The notes: generated by a model from the sequence alone, not told the origin. 64,000 nt of DNA from BMS3BBIN04 sp964552465 (GCA_964552465.1 CAZKGR010000005.1:1-64000), one strand, 5' to 3'; positions 17,699 to 26,322 are shown, numbered from the stretch's first letter. Made by a program: numbers and translations.

Positions 17699-17999
17699 TC
17701 TGTTTCACAACCAAATGCCCCAGACATTTATGTCTGGGATTTGCTACCGCTCAGGTCTTGAGACGGTTTGCCCCGACTTGCTTGTAAGTCGGGATAACCA
17801 GGAGTCGCAACGTTTGTCTGCCGCGTTGGCACAGCCAACACGGGCAAGAGTAGGTGGGATGATCTAATCCACGACATGATTGTCGTGGGCATATTCATGG
17901 GATACGATTTTCAAGAAGTTGACCGCTTACGCTCGCGTTTTGTGGATGTGTGTCGTAATTTTATTTTGATATTGTTGTTAAATGAACCTGGAGAAGATT
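17699..17999. repeat. intergenic cluster of four different palindromes
   Basis: There is no gene here. 17719-17738 is CCCAGACAT-TT-ATGTCTGGG. 17772-17793 is CCCGACTT-GCTTGT-AAGTCGGG. 17821-17842 is a CCGCGTTGGC/GCCAACACGG hairpin followed by GCAAGA. 17869-17888 is CCACGACA-TGAT-TGTCGTGG followed by GCAT. All four types recur elsewhere in the window between genes. Confidence 0.75.
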
Positions 18000-19436
18000 A
18001 TGCGCCCCACACTCGCACTCACCATCCTGTTGCTGATGGCAGCAACCACCTTCGCCCAGCCCGAAGATCAGTGGTTCAGGTTTTACGGAGGGGAATCCGG
18101 TTTGCACTCAATAAACGAATACGACAAGCTGCCTGACGGTGAATATGTATGCATTGGAACCACAAGTCATTTTAACCCACCAAACTATCTGGACATTGCT
18201 GTAGTGAAGGTCGGAAGGGATGGTGACAGGATCTGGCGGCGAATCTTTAGACAAGGACCGCAACCTGGTTCCATCAGACGATTAGATGATGGAGGATATG
18301 CGTTTACGGTTGAAGAATACATGACCAGCGTCATTCGGCTGGATACGTTTGGAAACCTCGTCTGGGAGTGTGAGATCAATGAGGATTGGGTATCTTTGGT
18401 TGATGTTGTTGAAACTCAAAACGGCGATTTACTTACAGTCGGTGACAAATGGATTGATTCCCACTATGAGATATTTGTTGCACAGATAAGCAGCACTGGA
18501 ACATTGATCTGGTCTCACCAAATTCCAAGCGAATACAATTGCTATGCAACCGATATAGAATCACGTCCAAATGGTGGTTACGTAGTTTTCGGGTCGATGC
18601 ACCCAGATGAAAGCGACGATGTCAACTTTTACATGATGTTCCTAGACGAAGCAGGGCTGGAAGAAAGTCTTTACATCTATCCAGCCGACGGCACACACTA
18701 TCTTCGACAGGGAATCGTGCTGGAAAACGGCTATCTGCTAGTAGGTCATGATGATTACCCTGAATCACAAGGCGAAGCGATCCGTACCGATTTGAACGGC
18801 GCCGTGCTATGGGAATCGGCGTATACCGGTGGCGTGCGGCTTGATGGGGTCACAGCGATGGTCGATGGTGGCTTTGCGTTTTGTGGGTACAATGAAGTCC
18901 AGCAATGGGAAAAGCACTCCTGGATCTTGAAAGCCAATGCTGATGGAGATATCGAGTGGGAACTATTTCGCGAGGATGAAGATTACTATTGGTTGAAACG
19001 CATTTCTGCTGACGACACAGGTGTGTTGTACGGGTTTGGAGCGGCGGCACCTGAAGGGATGATGTGGATTCTTGGCCGCCCGGAACCCGAACCGGCTCCG
19101 CAGGTGACGATAGTCCCGCTCAACGATTATCCCATCCGTATGCCTGCCGATGGCGGAAACATCCGCTACTTCCTCGACTTGAAGAATGATCGCGACGTGT
19201 TATTGGATGTTCAGATACGGCGGCGCGCGTTCACGCCCGGTGAAACGCACGTTTCGCTCTCAGACGGACCAAACCTCACGTTGCCGCCGAATTCACAGCA
19301 AACATTCGAGAATCTGTACCAACCTGTTCCTGGATGGGCACCGCCGGGTAATTACGCCTTCATCGTCGAATTGCTGGATGCGGAAACAGATTCTGTAATC
19401 GCGGAAGATTCCGTCGTGCTGCGGAAGTTTGAATAG
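18000..19436 (+). CDS. secreted beta-propeller-like protein, paralogue of the gene at 16190
   Basis: This is about 478 residues. I choose ATG 18000 rather than 17982 because GGAG lies 7 bases before it and the signal peptide then starts correctly (MRPTLALTILLLMAATTFAQ, mature end PEDQWFRFYGG). The mature protein repeats a DGG-Y/F-G pattern with KADADGDIEWE-type turns, as in the upstream paralogue, and ends in the same domain: a conserved VPGWAPPGNYAF and terminal VVLRKFE. Overall identity to the upstream copy is modest, so the duplication is old. The function is unknown. Confidence 0.72.
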   Translation: MRPTLALTILLLMAATTFAQPEDQWFRFYGGESGLHSINEYDKLPDGEYVCIGTTSHFNPPNYLDIAVVKVGRDGDRIWRRIFRQGPQPGSIRRLDDGGYAFTVEEYMTSVIRLDTFGNLVWECEINEDWVSLVDVVETQNGDLLTVGDKWIDSHYEIFVAQISSTGTLIWSHQIPSEYNCYATDIESRPNGGYVVFGSMHPDESDDVNFYMMFLDEAGLEESLYIYPADGTHYLRQGIVLENGYLLVGHDDYPESQGEAIRTDLNGAVLWESAYTGGVRLDGVTAMVDGGFAFCGYNEVQQWEKHSWILKANADGDIEWELFREDEDYYWLKRISADDTGVLYGFGAAAPEGMMWILGRPEPEPAPQVTIVPLNDYPIRMPADGGNIRYFLDLKNDRDVLLDVQIRRRAFTPGETHVSLSDGPNLTLPPNSQQTFENLYQPVPGWAPPGNYAFIVELLDAETDSVIAEDSVVLRKFE

Positions 19437-19703
19437 GATTGTATATGCCCACGACATTTATGTCGTGGATAATCAAATCGTTCCAACACATCATTCTGAA
19501 TCCGGCAGCTGCCGGAAAGAATCTCGGGCTTACCCTTTGCGTACTTTGCATCAGTTGCGTCTTTTGTATTTTGCAATAGCGAGATACTTAGCTTGGCTTC
19601 GCTGGCTCAGGACGACTTCCACCACCAGGCAAACAAAAGGGACGCTTACATGTGCAAGCGCCCCTTCGTCGTTGGCTCAAAGCTCATTACTCACAGCTCA
19701 CAG
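19437..19703. repeat. intergenic region with palindromes and heptamer array
   Basis: 19449-19468 is CCACGACAT-TT-ATGTCGTGG. 19490-19499 is a CATTCTGAAT fragment, followed by the palindrome CCGGCAGCTGCCGG (near 19502-19515). A heptamer array starts at 19676. There is no gene. The genes on the two sides converge here. Confidence 0.65.
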
Positions 19704-19710
19704 CTATTTT
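19676..19710. repeat. heptanucleotide array abutting a stop codon
   Basis: Five consecutive 7-base units on the plus strand: CTCAAAG, CTCATTA, CTCACAG, CTCACAG, CTATTTT. The fifth unit holds the stop codon (CTA, reverse TAG at 19704-19706) of the minus-strand ferredoxin gene. Similar arrays are at 23707, 27441, 28564 and 33780. Confidence 0.7.
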
Positions 19711-20198
19711 TTCACCATCTCCAGCGCGATCGTGAGCGGGTCGGTAGACTTCTTCTTCTTAGCGTACTCATCCGCTTCCACGTCGGACCACGGTTTTTCG
19801 CTCCACACCAGCGCGCCGGTCGGGCAGTATTTGGCACACGCCGGATCGCCTTTGCAGACATCGCACTTGATGTATTCGTTGTGCGTGTGATCGTAATCCA
19901 TGCAGCCGAACGGGCACGCCTGAACACAGAACCCGCAACCGATGCAGCGATCGTTTACCTCGATTGCGCCGGTTTCCGGGTTGCGCACGAGCGCATCGAC
20001 CGGGCACACAGCCTGGCATGACGCCTGCTCGCACTGCAGACACAGCGAGACGAACTTCATCTCCTCCGTGACGCTGAAGGATTGCACCCGCGGCTTTGCG
20101 GGCACGCCGGGTACAGGTGTGTTCGTCAGGCTGCAGGCTTGTTCACAGATTTTACAGTCAATGCATCGGTACGGCGTGACGTACAGGCGCTTGCTCAT
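19704..20198 (-). CDS. four-cluster 4Fe-4S ferredoxin-type electron-transfer subunit
   Basis: This 164-residue cytoplasmic protein has four cysteine motifs for 4Fe-4S clusters: CIDCKICEQAC, CLQCEQASCQAVC, CIGCGFCVQAC and CDVCKGDPACAKYC. This layout matches the HycB/HydN/DmsB-like electron-transfer family. The C terminus is lysine-rich (AKKKKSTDP). The start at 20198 (MSKRLYVTPYR) has GAGGCG upstream. It is the last gene of the redox cluster and probably wires electrons between the HydB/HoxU-like flavo-iron-sulfur unit and a partner such as ferredoxin or the oxoacid oxidoreductase. The exact partner is inference. Confidence 0.85.
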   Translation of the reverse strand: MSKRLYVTPYRCIDCKICEQACSLTNTPVPGVPAKPRVQSFSVTEEMKFVSLCLQCEQASCQAVCPVDALVRNPETGAIEVNDRCIGCGFCVQACPFGCMDYDHTHNEYIKCDVCKGDPACAKYCPTGALVWSEKPWSDVEADEYAKKKKSTDPLTIALEMVKK

Positions 20199-20224
20199 CG
20201 TTCGCCTCAATAGTTCCAGTTAAT

Positions 20225-20247
20225 CCGCGTTGGACAAGCCAACACGG
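20225..20247. repeat. CCGCGTTGG...CCAACACGGGCAAGA hairpin
   Basis: CCGCGTTGG, loop ACAAG, CCAACACGG, followed by GCAAGACC. It is the second of three nearly identical copies (17821, 20225, 33737); a fourth copy (27403) keeps the flank but has a different stem. Confidence 0.7.
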
Positions 20248-20261
20248 GCAAGACCAGGTGG

Positions 20262-21083
20262 TTACTTTACTTTTTCCGCAACGGGCTCGTTGACTTCTGC
20301 GACACGGCACAACTTCTGCGCGTAGTCGAAACGTTTAACCTTCGCCGACTCATGTTTCATGTCGTCCGGCATGCGCAACCCGTTGTTGTTGCCGCGCTTC
20401 CGGATATGTGCCAGATATTCCTGCGGTCCGAGGACTTCGCCAGTGCGTTCATCGGCGACGAGGTCGAATTCCTTGCCCCAGATCCGGCGTTTGCCGTTAT
20501 CGTTTGCCTCGAACGGGATCGCGTCAGTCGGGCACAGGTTCGCGCAGACGAGGCAACCCATGCAGGCATCCTTGTTCGGAACGTCTACGTATTTGTCCGG
20601 ACCACGCGAGAGGGTTGCGATGGCGCTGCGTCCGACGGCCTCGCACGCCCGCACACAAGTCCCGCACATGATGCAGGTGTCGTCCGTGTCACGTTCGGCA
20701 TAGGACGTTTCAGTTACGCCGTACTCCGCCGCCAGCTTGCGGATATGATCGCTTTTCGGAACGCGCGCCATTTGCAGATCAAGCACCACGCTGCGATTCT
20801 GGCGAACCTCATCCGAATTGGTCCAGACCTTCATCCCCTCGGAGACCTGGAACAGGCAGCTGGTCACCAGCTGCTTATACCAATCGTCCCAACCCGGCTT
20901 CTGGATCTCGACGACACACAGACGGCATGCACCGAACGGTTCCAGCCCGGGGTGCGCACACAGGCTCGGTACATCAATCCCCATGTCGCGTGCGACATCG
21001 AGGATCATCGCGCCTTTCGGGGCTTCGATCTCGCGGCCGTCAATGGTCAGTCGAACGGTTTCGTTTGTCTTTGCTTCACTCAT
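20262..21083 (-). CDS. NuoG-N-terminal/HoxU-like iron-sulfur subunit
   Basis: The 273-residue protein begins with a 2Fe-2S ferredoxin-like domain with ligands in SLCAHPGLEPFGACRLC and LVTSC. A NuoG-type middle region follows, then two 4Fe-4S motifs, CIMCGTCVRAC and CMGCLVCANLC. It matches HoxU or the N-terminal part of NuoG/HydA/HndD and stops before any H-cluster or molybdopterin domain. It is therefore an electron relay, not a hydrogenase. The start at 21083 (MSEAKTNETVRL) is preferred over an ATG four codons earlier. It lies between the HydB-like gene and the four-cluster ferredoxin, all on one strand. Confidence 0.85.
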   Translation of the reverse strand: MSEAKTNETVRLTIDGREIEAPKGAMILDVARDMGIDVPSLCAHPGLEPFGACRLCVVEIQKPGWDDWYKQLVTSCLFQVSEGMKVWTNSDEVRQNRSVVLDLQMARVPKSDHIRKLAAEYGVTETSYAERDTDDTCIMCGTCVRACEAVGRSAIATLSRGPDKYVDVPNKDACMGCLVCANLCPTDAIPFEANDNGKRRIWGKEFDLVADERTGEVLGPQEYLAHIRKRGNNNGLRMPDDMKHESAKVKRFDYAQKLCRVAEVNEPVAEKVK

Positions 21084-21145
21084 CAGCTTCCTCAACCCGT
21101 GGTTCCGGGAAAACGGACGTTCGTGTCCGATTATTTATCTATTCT

Positions 21146-21177
21146 TTTTTACCACGGACTTAAGTCCGTGGTAAAAA
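21146..21177. repeat. perfect palindrome between redox genes, possible bidirectional terminator
   Basis: TTTTT, ACCACGGACTT, AAGTCCGTGGT, AAAAA. This is an 11 bp perfect inverted repeat without a loop, flanked by T and A runs. A near-twin is at 55931. It sits 6 bases after the stop of the HydB-like gene and could cap or attenuate the transcript into the HoxU-like gene. Confidence 0.7.
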
Positions 21178-21182
21178 GGATG

Positions 21183-23117
21183 TTACGCAACCACATCGCG
21201 GCTGACGATCATGCCGCCGCTAGTGATGTCGATCGTGTCGAACTTGCACACACTCATACAAATGCCGCACGAGATGCAAGCATCCGGATCGATAACGTGC
21301 AACTTTTTCTTTTCGCCGGTGATCGCGTCAGTCGGGCAATGCTTTTTACACACCTCGCAGCCGTTGCAATCATCGTTGATCTCGTACATGATCAAGCTCG
21401 GGCAGACCCCTGCACGGCACACCTTGTCGTTGATGTGCTCTTCGTATTCCTCGCGGAAATACTCGATCGTTGAGGTCACCGGGTATGGTGCAGACTTGCC
21501 CAGCGCACACAGGCTGGCGACTTCCATCGTGTGGCACAGCTTCTCGATCTTATCGAGATCGCCCTCTTCGCCGTCACCAAGCGTGATTTTGTTGAGCAGA
21601 TCGTAAACCTGGCGCAGGCCTTCGCGGCAGGGTACGCACTTTCCGCAGCTCTCTCCGATCAGGAAATGGATGAAGTATTTCGCGACATCGACCATGCAGG
21701 TGTGATCGTCCATCACGATCATCCCGCCCGACCCCATCATCGCGCCAGCCTGGCTGAGCGAATCAAAATCGACCGGCAGGTTGAGCTTGTCGGCTGGCAG
21801 GCAACCGCCGGACGGTCCGCCGGTCTGCACTGCCTTGAACGGGCGGTCGTCAATGATTCCGCCGCCGATGTCGTAGATGATCTCGCGCAGCGTTCGTCCC
21901 ATCGGCACTTCGATCAGGCCGGTGTTTTTCACCTTGCCGACCAGTGAAAATGCTTTCGTGCCTTTGGACTTGTCGCGACCCATGCTGGCGAACCAGCTTG
22001 CGCCCTTGTCGATGATTGCGGGCACGCAGGTGTAGGTTTCGACGTTGTTGAGGACTGTTGGTTCGTCGTGCAAACCCTTCTCGACGCTACGAACATACTT
22101 AGCGCGCGGCTCGCCGACCTTACCTTCCAGCGAACGCATCAGCGCGGATGATTCACCGCAAACGAACGCTCCACCGCCACGCGAGATGCGCATGTTCAGG
22201 CTCATCCCGGTGCCGAGGATGTTGTCGCCGAGCAAGCCGACGGTGTGCAGCTTGTCGATGGCCATCTGCAAATGTTCGACGGCCAGCGGATACTCGTGGC
22301 GGACGTATATCCAGGCGTCGGTCGCACCGAGTGCGTAGGCGCCGATCATCATGCCTTCGAGCACGCTGTACGGGTCGCCTTCCATGATCGCGCGATCCAT
22401 AAATGCGCCCGGATCGCCCTCGTCACCATTACAGATCAGCCATACACGGTCCTTTTTGACGCGTAACGCGCTACGCCACTTGCGCCCGGTGGAGAATCCC
22501 GCACCACCACGTCCGCGCAATCCGCTCTCTTCGACTTCGTCGATCACGGCTTCCGGCGTCATGTCGGTGATCGCTTTGGCGAACGCAGAGAAGCCGCCTT
22601 CCGCGAGAAAATCGTCAAAGCTGGTTGGATCAACCACGCCGACGTTGCGCAACGCGACGCGGACTTGCAGCCTGTAGAACGGAATATCTGCATACCGTTC
22701 TGTTTTATCGCCGCCACGCTGATGACCGAGGCGATAGAGTAGCGACTCGACGATCTGACCGTTCAACAATGTCTTGTCAATAATTTTCTTGACATCTTTG
22801 GGCTTTACGCCGGTGTAGAATGTGCCTTCCGGTTCGAGCGTGACCACCGGCCCGGCCTCACACATACCGTGGCAACCGGTACACTTTTCGGATAGGGTCG
22901 CGTCCAGCTTGAGACCAACGTCTTTCAGCTCTTTGGCGCGCGATTTTATCTCGCTGCGAATCTTTTTGTGGACGTCTTTTGCGCCGCGCGCGATACAGCC
23001 CGGTCCGGCGCAGACACGAATTTCCTGCTTGATTGATTCGCGCACTTTGCGGATTGCGTCCGCACGCTTCAGCAGGTCTTGTGGGCTGGCGAAGGGTTTG
23101 CCGTTTCCTGATATCAT
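21183..23117 (-). CDS. NuoF/HydB-like FMN, NAD(H)-binding subunit with extra 4Fe-4S clusters
   Basis: This is a 644-residue HydB/HndC-type subunit with domains in order. Residues 30-120 are a thioredoxin-like 2Fe-2S domain (CAGPGC and CTGCHGMC). Residues 150-500 are the NuoF FMN/NADH domain (GLRGRGGAGFSTGRKW, NGDEGDPGAFMDR) with an SLBB part. The N3-type 4Fe-4S site is ESCGKCVPCREGLRQ. The C terminus has two more 4Fe-4S motifs, CNGCEVCKKHC and CISCGICMSVC. The combination of N- and C-terminal additions is that of electron-bifurcating hydrogenase HydB rather than plain complex I NuoF. The start at ATG 23117 overlaps the nuoE-like stop (ATGA). No H-cluster subunit is nearby. It is predicted to exchange electrons with NAD(P)H. 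Confidence 0.9.
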   Translation of the reverse strand: MISGNGKPFASPQDLLKRADAIRKVRESIKQEIRVCAGPGCIARGAKDVHKKIRSEIKSRAKELKDVGLKLDATLSEKCTGCHGMCEAGPVVTLEPEGTFYTGVKPKDVKKIIDKTLLNGQIVESLLYRLGHQRGGDKTERYADIPFYRLQVRVALRNVGVVDPTSFDDFLAEGGFSAFAKAITDMTPEAVIDEVEESGLRGRGGAGFSTGRKWRSALRVKKDRVWLICNGDEGDPGAFMDRAIMEGDPYSVLEGMMIGAYALGATDAWIYVRHEYPLAVEHLQMAIDKLHTVGLLGDNILGTGMSLNMRISRGGGAFVCGESSALMRSLEGKVGEPRAKYVRSVEKGLHDEPTVLNNVETYTCVPAIIDKGASWFASMGRDKSKGTKAFSLVGKVKNTGLIEVPMGRTLREIIYDIGGGIIDDRPFKAVQTGGPSGGCLPADKLNLPVDFDSLSQAGAMMGSGGMIVMDDHTCMVDVAKYFIHFLIGESCGKCVPCREGLRQVYDLLNKITLGDGEEGDLDKIEKLCHTMEVASLCALGKSAPYPVTSTIEYFREEYEEHINDKVCRAGVCPSLIMYEINDDCNGCEVCKKHCPTDAITGEKKKLHVIDPDACISCGICMSVCKFDTIDITSGGMIVSRDVVA

Positions 23118-23743
23118 GCCGGCTTCTCCTTTTTCAGCATCTTGGCGATTCCGCCGGGCGACATGTTTGCGTAGTAATTCTCGCCGACCATCAGCACCGG
23201 GGCCATCGCGCACGCGCCGACACAGTTGACGGTTTCGAGGCTGTAGTTGCCGTCCTCGCTCATCCCGTGACCGGGTTCAACGTCCAGCGAACGTTTCAAT
23301 TCATCAACCAGCATCCCCGCGCCGCGCACGTGGCAGGCGGTGCCGGTGCAGACCTTGACCGTTTTCTTGCCCTTCGGCTCAAGGCTGAACGCACGGTAGA
23401 ACGTTGCGACACCCTGTACCTTGCCAAATGGCAGGTTGAGTTTGTCAGCGACACGTGTCAGCGCTATCGGCGGTAGCCAGTTGAGCTGGTCGTTGAGTTC
23501 CTGTAGCACCATGATCAAGCTGGGTTCTTCCAACGGGTAGTGTGCGAGGATTGCGTCCGCTGCGGCAATTACCGCGCGTTCGGCATCTTTGCCCGCACCG
23601 TTACTCTTCTTTGGCTTGGCAGTCTTTGCAGGCGAGGCTTTGGTCTTTGCCCCGCCGGTTTTCGTTTTTGCCTTGGAGGTCTTAGCCTTTGTCTTGGAGG
23701 CCTTTGCTCCAGCCTCCCGACTCCCGTCTCCCGTCTGTTTCAT
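23114..23743 (-). CDS. NuoE/HydC-like 2Fe-2S subunit with Lys/Ala/Thr-rich N terminus
   Basis: The 209-residue protein carries the NuoE fold: PLEEPSLIMVLQELNDQLNW, the GVATFYRAFS helix, then 2Fe-2S ligands in CTGTACHVRG and CVGACAMAP. The first 55 residues are low-complexity (ASKTKAKTSKAKTKTGGAKT) and not part of the family. The very start (MKQTGDGSREAGAK) is encoded by a heptanucleotide array, so the repeat appears to have been captured as coding sequence. ATG 23743 overlaps the upstream stop (ATGA). With the HydB-like subunit it should form a diaphorase unit. Confidence 0.9.
   Translation of the reverse strand: MKQTGDGSREAGAKASKTKAKTSKAKTKTGGAKTKASPAKTAKPKKSNGAGKDAERAVIAAADAILAHYPLEEPSLIMVLQELNDQLNWLPPIALTRVADKLNLPFGKVQGVATFYRAFSLEPKGKKTVKVCTGTACHVRGAGMLVDELKRSLDVEPGHGMSEDGNYSLETVNCVGACAMAPVLMVGENYYANMSPGGIAKMLKKEKPA
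23707..23741. repeat. heptanucleotide array at a gene junction, translated
   Basis: Plus-strand units are CTCCAGC, CTCCCGA, CTCCCGT, CTCCCGT and CTGTTTC. The last unit overlaps the stop codon of the gamma-subunit gene at 23740-23742, in the same relation as the array at 33780-33863, whose last unit is CTGATTC. Because the next gene overlaps by four bases, the array encodes its first residues. Confidence 0.7.
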
Positions 23744-24294
23744 AGCACAGCCTCCAGCGCTTTCTTGGCGATTATTGCACCTTCCCTGATACAAGCGACA
23801 TTGGCTTCGACGAACTGCGGCTTACGTGCGAATGTGATCGGGACTTGCGCAACAACGGTCTCGAGCTTGACCACGCCGGAGCAGGCGACGTACGCGCCCA
23901 GCGCGACCATGTTCGCACCCTTGTTGTTGCCAAGTTTCATCGCGATGTCGTTGGCCGGGACGAGGATTTCGGTCACATCCTTACGCTGCACACGGTCCGG
24001 GACCAGGCTGCTGTTGACGAGGATGAAGCCGCCCTCTTTCGTCGTTGACTCGAATTTCTCGAGACTCGGACGGTTCATCGCGACCAGATCGTACGGCGTG
24101 TTGACCACCGGGCTGCCGATCGGATGGTCGGCGATCACGATAGTACAGTACGCTGTCCCGCCGCGCATTTCGGGTCCGTACGATGGCACCCACGCGACTT
24201 CCTTGCCCTCGTGCATCGCGGCATCGGCGAGAAAGTGCCCCGCCGACAGGATGCCTTGCCCGCCGAATCCGGCGAATTTCACTTCACGTTGCAT
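23740..24294 (-). CDS. korC: 2-oxoacid:ferredoxin oxidoreductase, gamma subunit
   Basis: This 184-residue gamma subunit of a CoA-dependent 2-oxoacid:ferredoxin oxidoreductase (KorC/VorC class) begins MQREVKFAGFGGQGILSAGH and continues with SYGPEMRGGTAYCTIVI, both typical of the family. The subunit helps bind CoA and assemble the complex. ATG 24294 has GGAGG 8-9 bases upstream, so the longer open frame is not used. It overlaps the nuoE-like gene by four bases, which ties oxoacid oxidation to the diaphorase genes in one transcript. The beta-subunit gene is displaced 2 kb upstream by an inserted secreted-protein gene. Confidence 0.9.
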   Translation of the reverse strand: MQREVKFAGFGGQGILSAGHFLADAAMHEGKEVAWVPSYGPEMRGGTAYCTIVIADHPIGSPVVNTPYDLVAMNRPSLEKFESTTKEGGFILVNSSLVPDRVQRKDVTEILVPANDIAMKLGNNKGANMVALGAYVACSGVVKLETVVAQVPITFARKPQFVEANVACIREGAIIAKKALEAVL

Positions 24295-24376
24295 CTTCTG
24301 TCCTCCAACCGGGAAGGTTGGTTTATGTGTCATGCCCTCGGGCTTCAACCCGGGATTCGACAAACTCGAGTTTTCC

Positions 24377-24451
24377 TGTGCCCCTGCGGACTCTGTCAGC
24401 AGGGATTATCAAGCCTCAATTCATCCCTGCTCGCAAGCGCGCAGGGGCACA
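24377..24451. repeat. nested inverted repeat
   Basis: A perfect 12 bp outer repeat, TGTGCCCCTGCG (24377-24388) and CGCAGGGGCACA (24440-24451). Inside it, CAGCAGGGAT and ATCCCTGCT-type sequences also pair. The outer arms resemble half of the element near 33690 (AATCCCTGCTGG...GCAGGGGCAC). Confidence 0.7.
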
Positions 24452-24456
24452 CAGAA

Positions 24457-26322
24457 CTACTTCACCACAACCAACCGTTGTGTCTGATGGAAGCCAACGG
24501 CGCTGCGGACATGGACCATGTACGTCCCGCTCGGGTATTGATTCAGGTTGAGCGTCACACGGTGCGTGCCGGGTAACAACTGGCCCTGTGGCAAGGTGAA
24601 CACATGCCGTCCGAGCATGTCGCTGACAGTCACGGTCACATCCGACGGCTGCGCCAACGATATCGCGACCGTCGCCTGCGCGTTCGCCGGATTCGGGTAG
24701 ATCAACATGTCGTTCTGCGGCAATCCCGCCAGGCCCGGGTCGTTGACCGCGACTAACAACTCATACTCGAGATAGGATGGCGCATTATATGCCACCACCT
24801 CTGCATCACCATCTGTCGCGACCACCGTCCAGTCGATGTAATAGAACAAATCTTCGTCTTCCCATCCCAAACCGATCCACTCTGCATCAAACATGGTGTA
24901 TTCCGATTCGGCCAGGTCCGATACGATAACAGCCGCATCGTCAGGGTGCCCGTGGTGTTCGACGATCAGGGTGTATGTGACACTGTCATCCAGATCCGGG
25001 TCGACGGAATCTTCCCAATCGAATGGAACTCTGTAATCGCAATCATGATTAATAAGGTGTGCGCCATTTTCCGGGAACAGCAGCGCAAAATCGGTCGGCG
25101 GTTCGTTGTCGCCGTCGCCACCCTCAACACCTTCGAAGCAATACACACCCACGCTGCCTGCTGTGATGATGTCGCCGTTCTGGCCGACAGCCGGAGCCCC
25201 ATAGTGCTGGTTGGTGATCGGGAAGTCCCACAGCTCGCTCAGGTTACTCGAATCAAGCGCGATCAGCCGTCCGTCGCTGGTGCCAGTGGACATGTAAATC
25301 GTGTCGTTGTTGTCGATGGCGAAGCGCGGGTAGCCCATGTAATCGGCGCTGACCAGATCACCCGATGTGGCGATGACGGTTCCCGCGTTGCTGTCATGCC
25401 GTTTGATGCGGTCACCATGCGGGACAACAACATCGCCATCACCGAGCACAGCAAAGTGGCACCCAATCGGCGCGATCATGCCGAACTCGACAGGCTGCTG
25501 CCAGACTATTTCGAAGTCGGATCCGGTGTCACGCAGCCGAAACAAATCGCCGCCGTCACGGATGATGTAGATCGCCGAATCCGCCGTGACTGTGAACGGG
25601 ATTTCCTGGTCGCCATCACCGGGCAGGCTGATGCCATACAGCTCGACGCCGGTGTCCAGCGTCCAAGTAGTGAATTCCAGTTGCCCGAGACCGCCGTCCC
25701 AACCGTAAACACGGTCGCCGTACACACATACATGTTCTGAACCACCGACAACTGCGCAGACACGATCTGTCTGCCAGACAATCTCGCCGGTCTCGTGATC
25801 GATGCGAGTCAGGTGGTGGTCGTATTGACTGGGGACACCGTTAACGATCAAGTCGCCGTTGTCCGCAAACGCAGCGCTGGCGATGATGCCTTGGTGCAGC
25901 TGCGACTCGGCGTTCCAGATAATCGAACCGTTGCTGGGATTTATCGCATAGAGCGTGTCCATTCCGGACTCGCCAAAACCGACTGCGTAGATCTGGCTGT
26001 CACGGAAACCGACCGGCAGCGAACGCACATTTTCGCCCGGCAGGTCGAGGGTCCACAGCTCGTCACCGGTGTTGACGTCCACACACAGCAGCGGCGAATA
26101 ACCGATGGTGTTGAACCTCATCATCACCGCGTAGTCGCCATCGGAGTAGATCGGTCCCGCGAACAGGCATGGGTCGTTGACCGTCCAGCGCAGGGTTGCA
26201 TCCTCTGGTCCGACAAAGTCCATGCGGCCGTCGCGCTGGGAGGTGCCGCCCATCGTCGACCAGTCGGCTGCTGCGCAGAGCGGGAGGAACGCGATCAGCA
26301 GCGCGGTCACAGCTCGAATCAT
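24457..26322 (-). CDS. secreted PQQ-like beta-propeller with C-terminal sorting domain
   Basis: This is 621 residues with a signal peptide (MIRAVTALLIAFLPLCAAA). Residues 25-430 are PQQ/WD-like propeller repeats (ADWSTMGGTSQRDGR, WTLDLPGENVRSLPVG, LYAINPSNGSIIWNAES, LIALDSSNLSELWDF). Residues 440-530 are an Ig/fibronectin-like region. The last 85 residues are a type IX-like sorting domain (LIYPNPANAQATVAISL, VSDMLGRHVFTL, YPSGTYMVHV, RLVVVK). It should be secreted and anchored or released. ATG 26322 has a strong GGGAGGAG site. It lies inside the oxoreductase cluster, between the beta and gamma subunits, although its product acts outside the cell. This looks like an insertion, not a functional partner. 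Confidence 0.85.
   Translation of the reverse strand: MIRAVTALLIAFLPLCAAADWSTMGGTSQRDGRMDFVGPEDATLRWTVNDPCLFAGPIYSDGDYAVMMRFNTIGYSPLLCVDVNTGDELWTLDLPGENVRSLPVGFRDSQIYAVGFGESGMDTLYAINPSNGSIIWNAESQLHQGIIASAAFADNGDLIVNGVPSQYDHHLTRIDHETGEIVWQTDRVCAVVGGSEHVCVYGDRVYGWDGGLGQLEFTTWTLDTGVELYGISLPGDGDQEIPFTVTADSAIYIIRDGGDLFRLRDTGSDFEIVWQQPVEFGMIAPIGCHFAVLGDGDVVVPHGDRIKRHDSNAGTVIATSGDLVSADYMGYPRFAIDNNDTIYMSTGTSDGRLIALDSSNLSELWDFPITNQHYGAPAVGQNGDIITAGSVGVYCFEGVEGGDGDNEPPTDFALLFPENGAHLINHDCDYRVPFDWEDSVDPDLDDSVTYTLIVEHHGHPDDAAVIVSDLAESEYTMFDAEWIGLGWEDEDLFYYIDWTVVATDGDAEVVAYNAPSYLEYELLVAVNDPGLAGLPQNDMLIYPNPANAQATVAISLAQPSDVTVTVSDMLGRHVFTLPQGQLLPGTHRVTLNLNQYPSGTYMVHVRSAVGFHQTQRLVVVK

Noticed and set aside
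20352..21473. Open frame of 373 codons on the plus strand opposite the HoxU-like and HydB-like genes
   Set aside because: It is the antisense shadow of genes with firm cysteine motifs; it shows no family resemblance and has no ribosome site.
23540..24487. Open frame of 315 codons on the plus strand
   Set aside because: Antisense to the gamma-subunit and NuoE-like genes; low-complexity Leu/Cys/Gly sequence from the Lys/Ala-rich strand.
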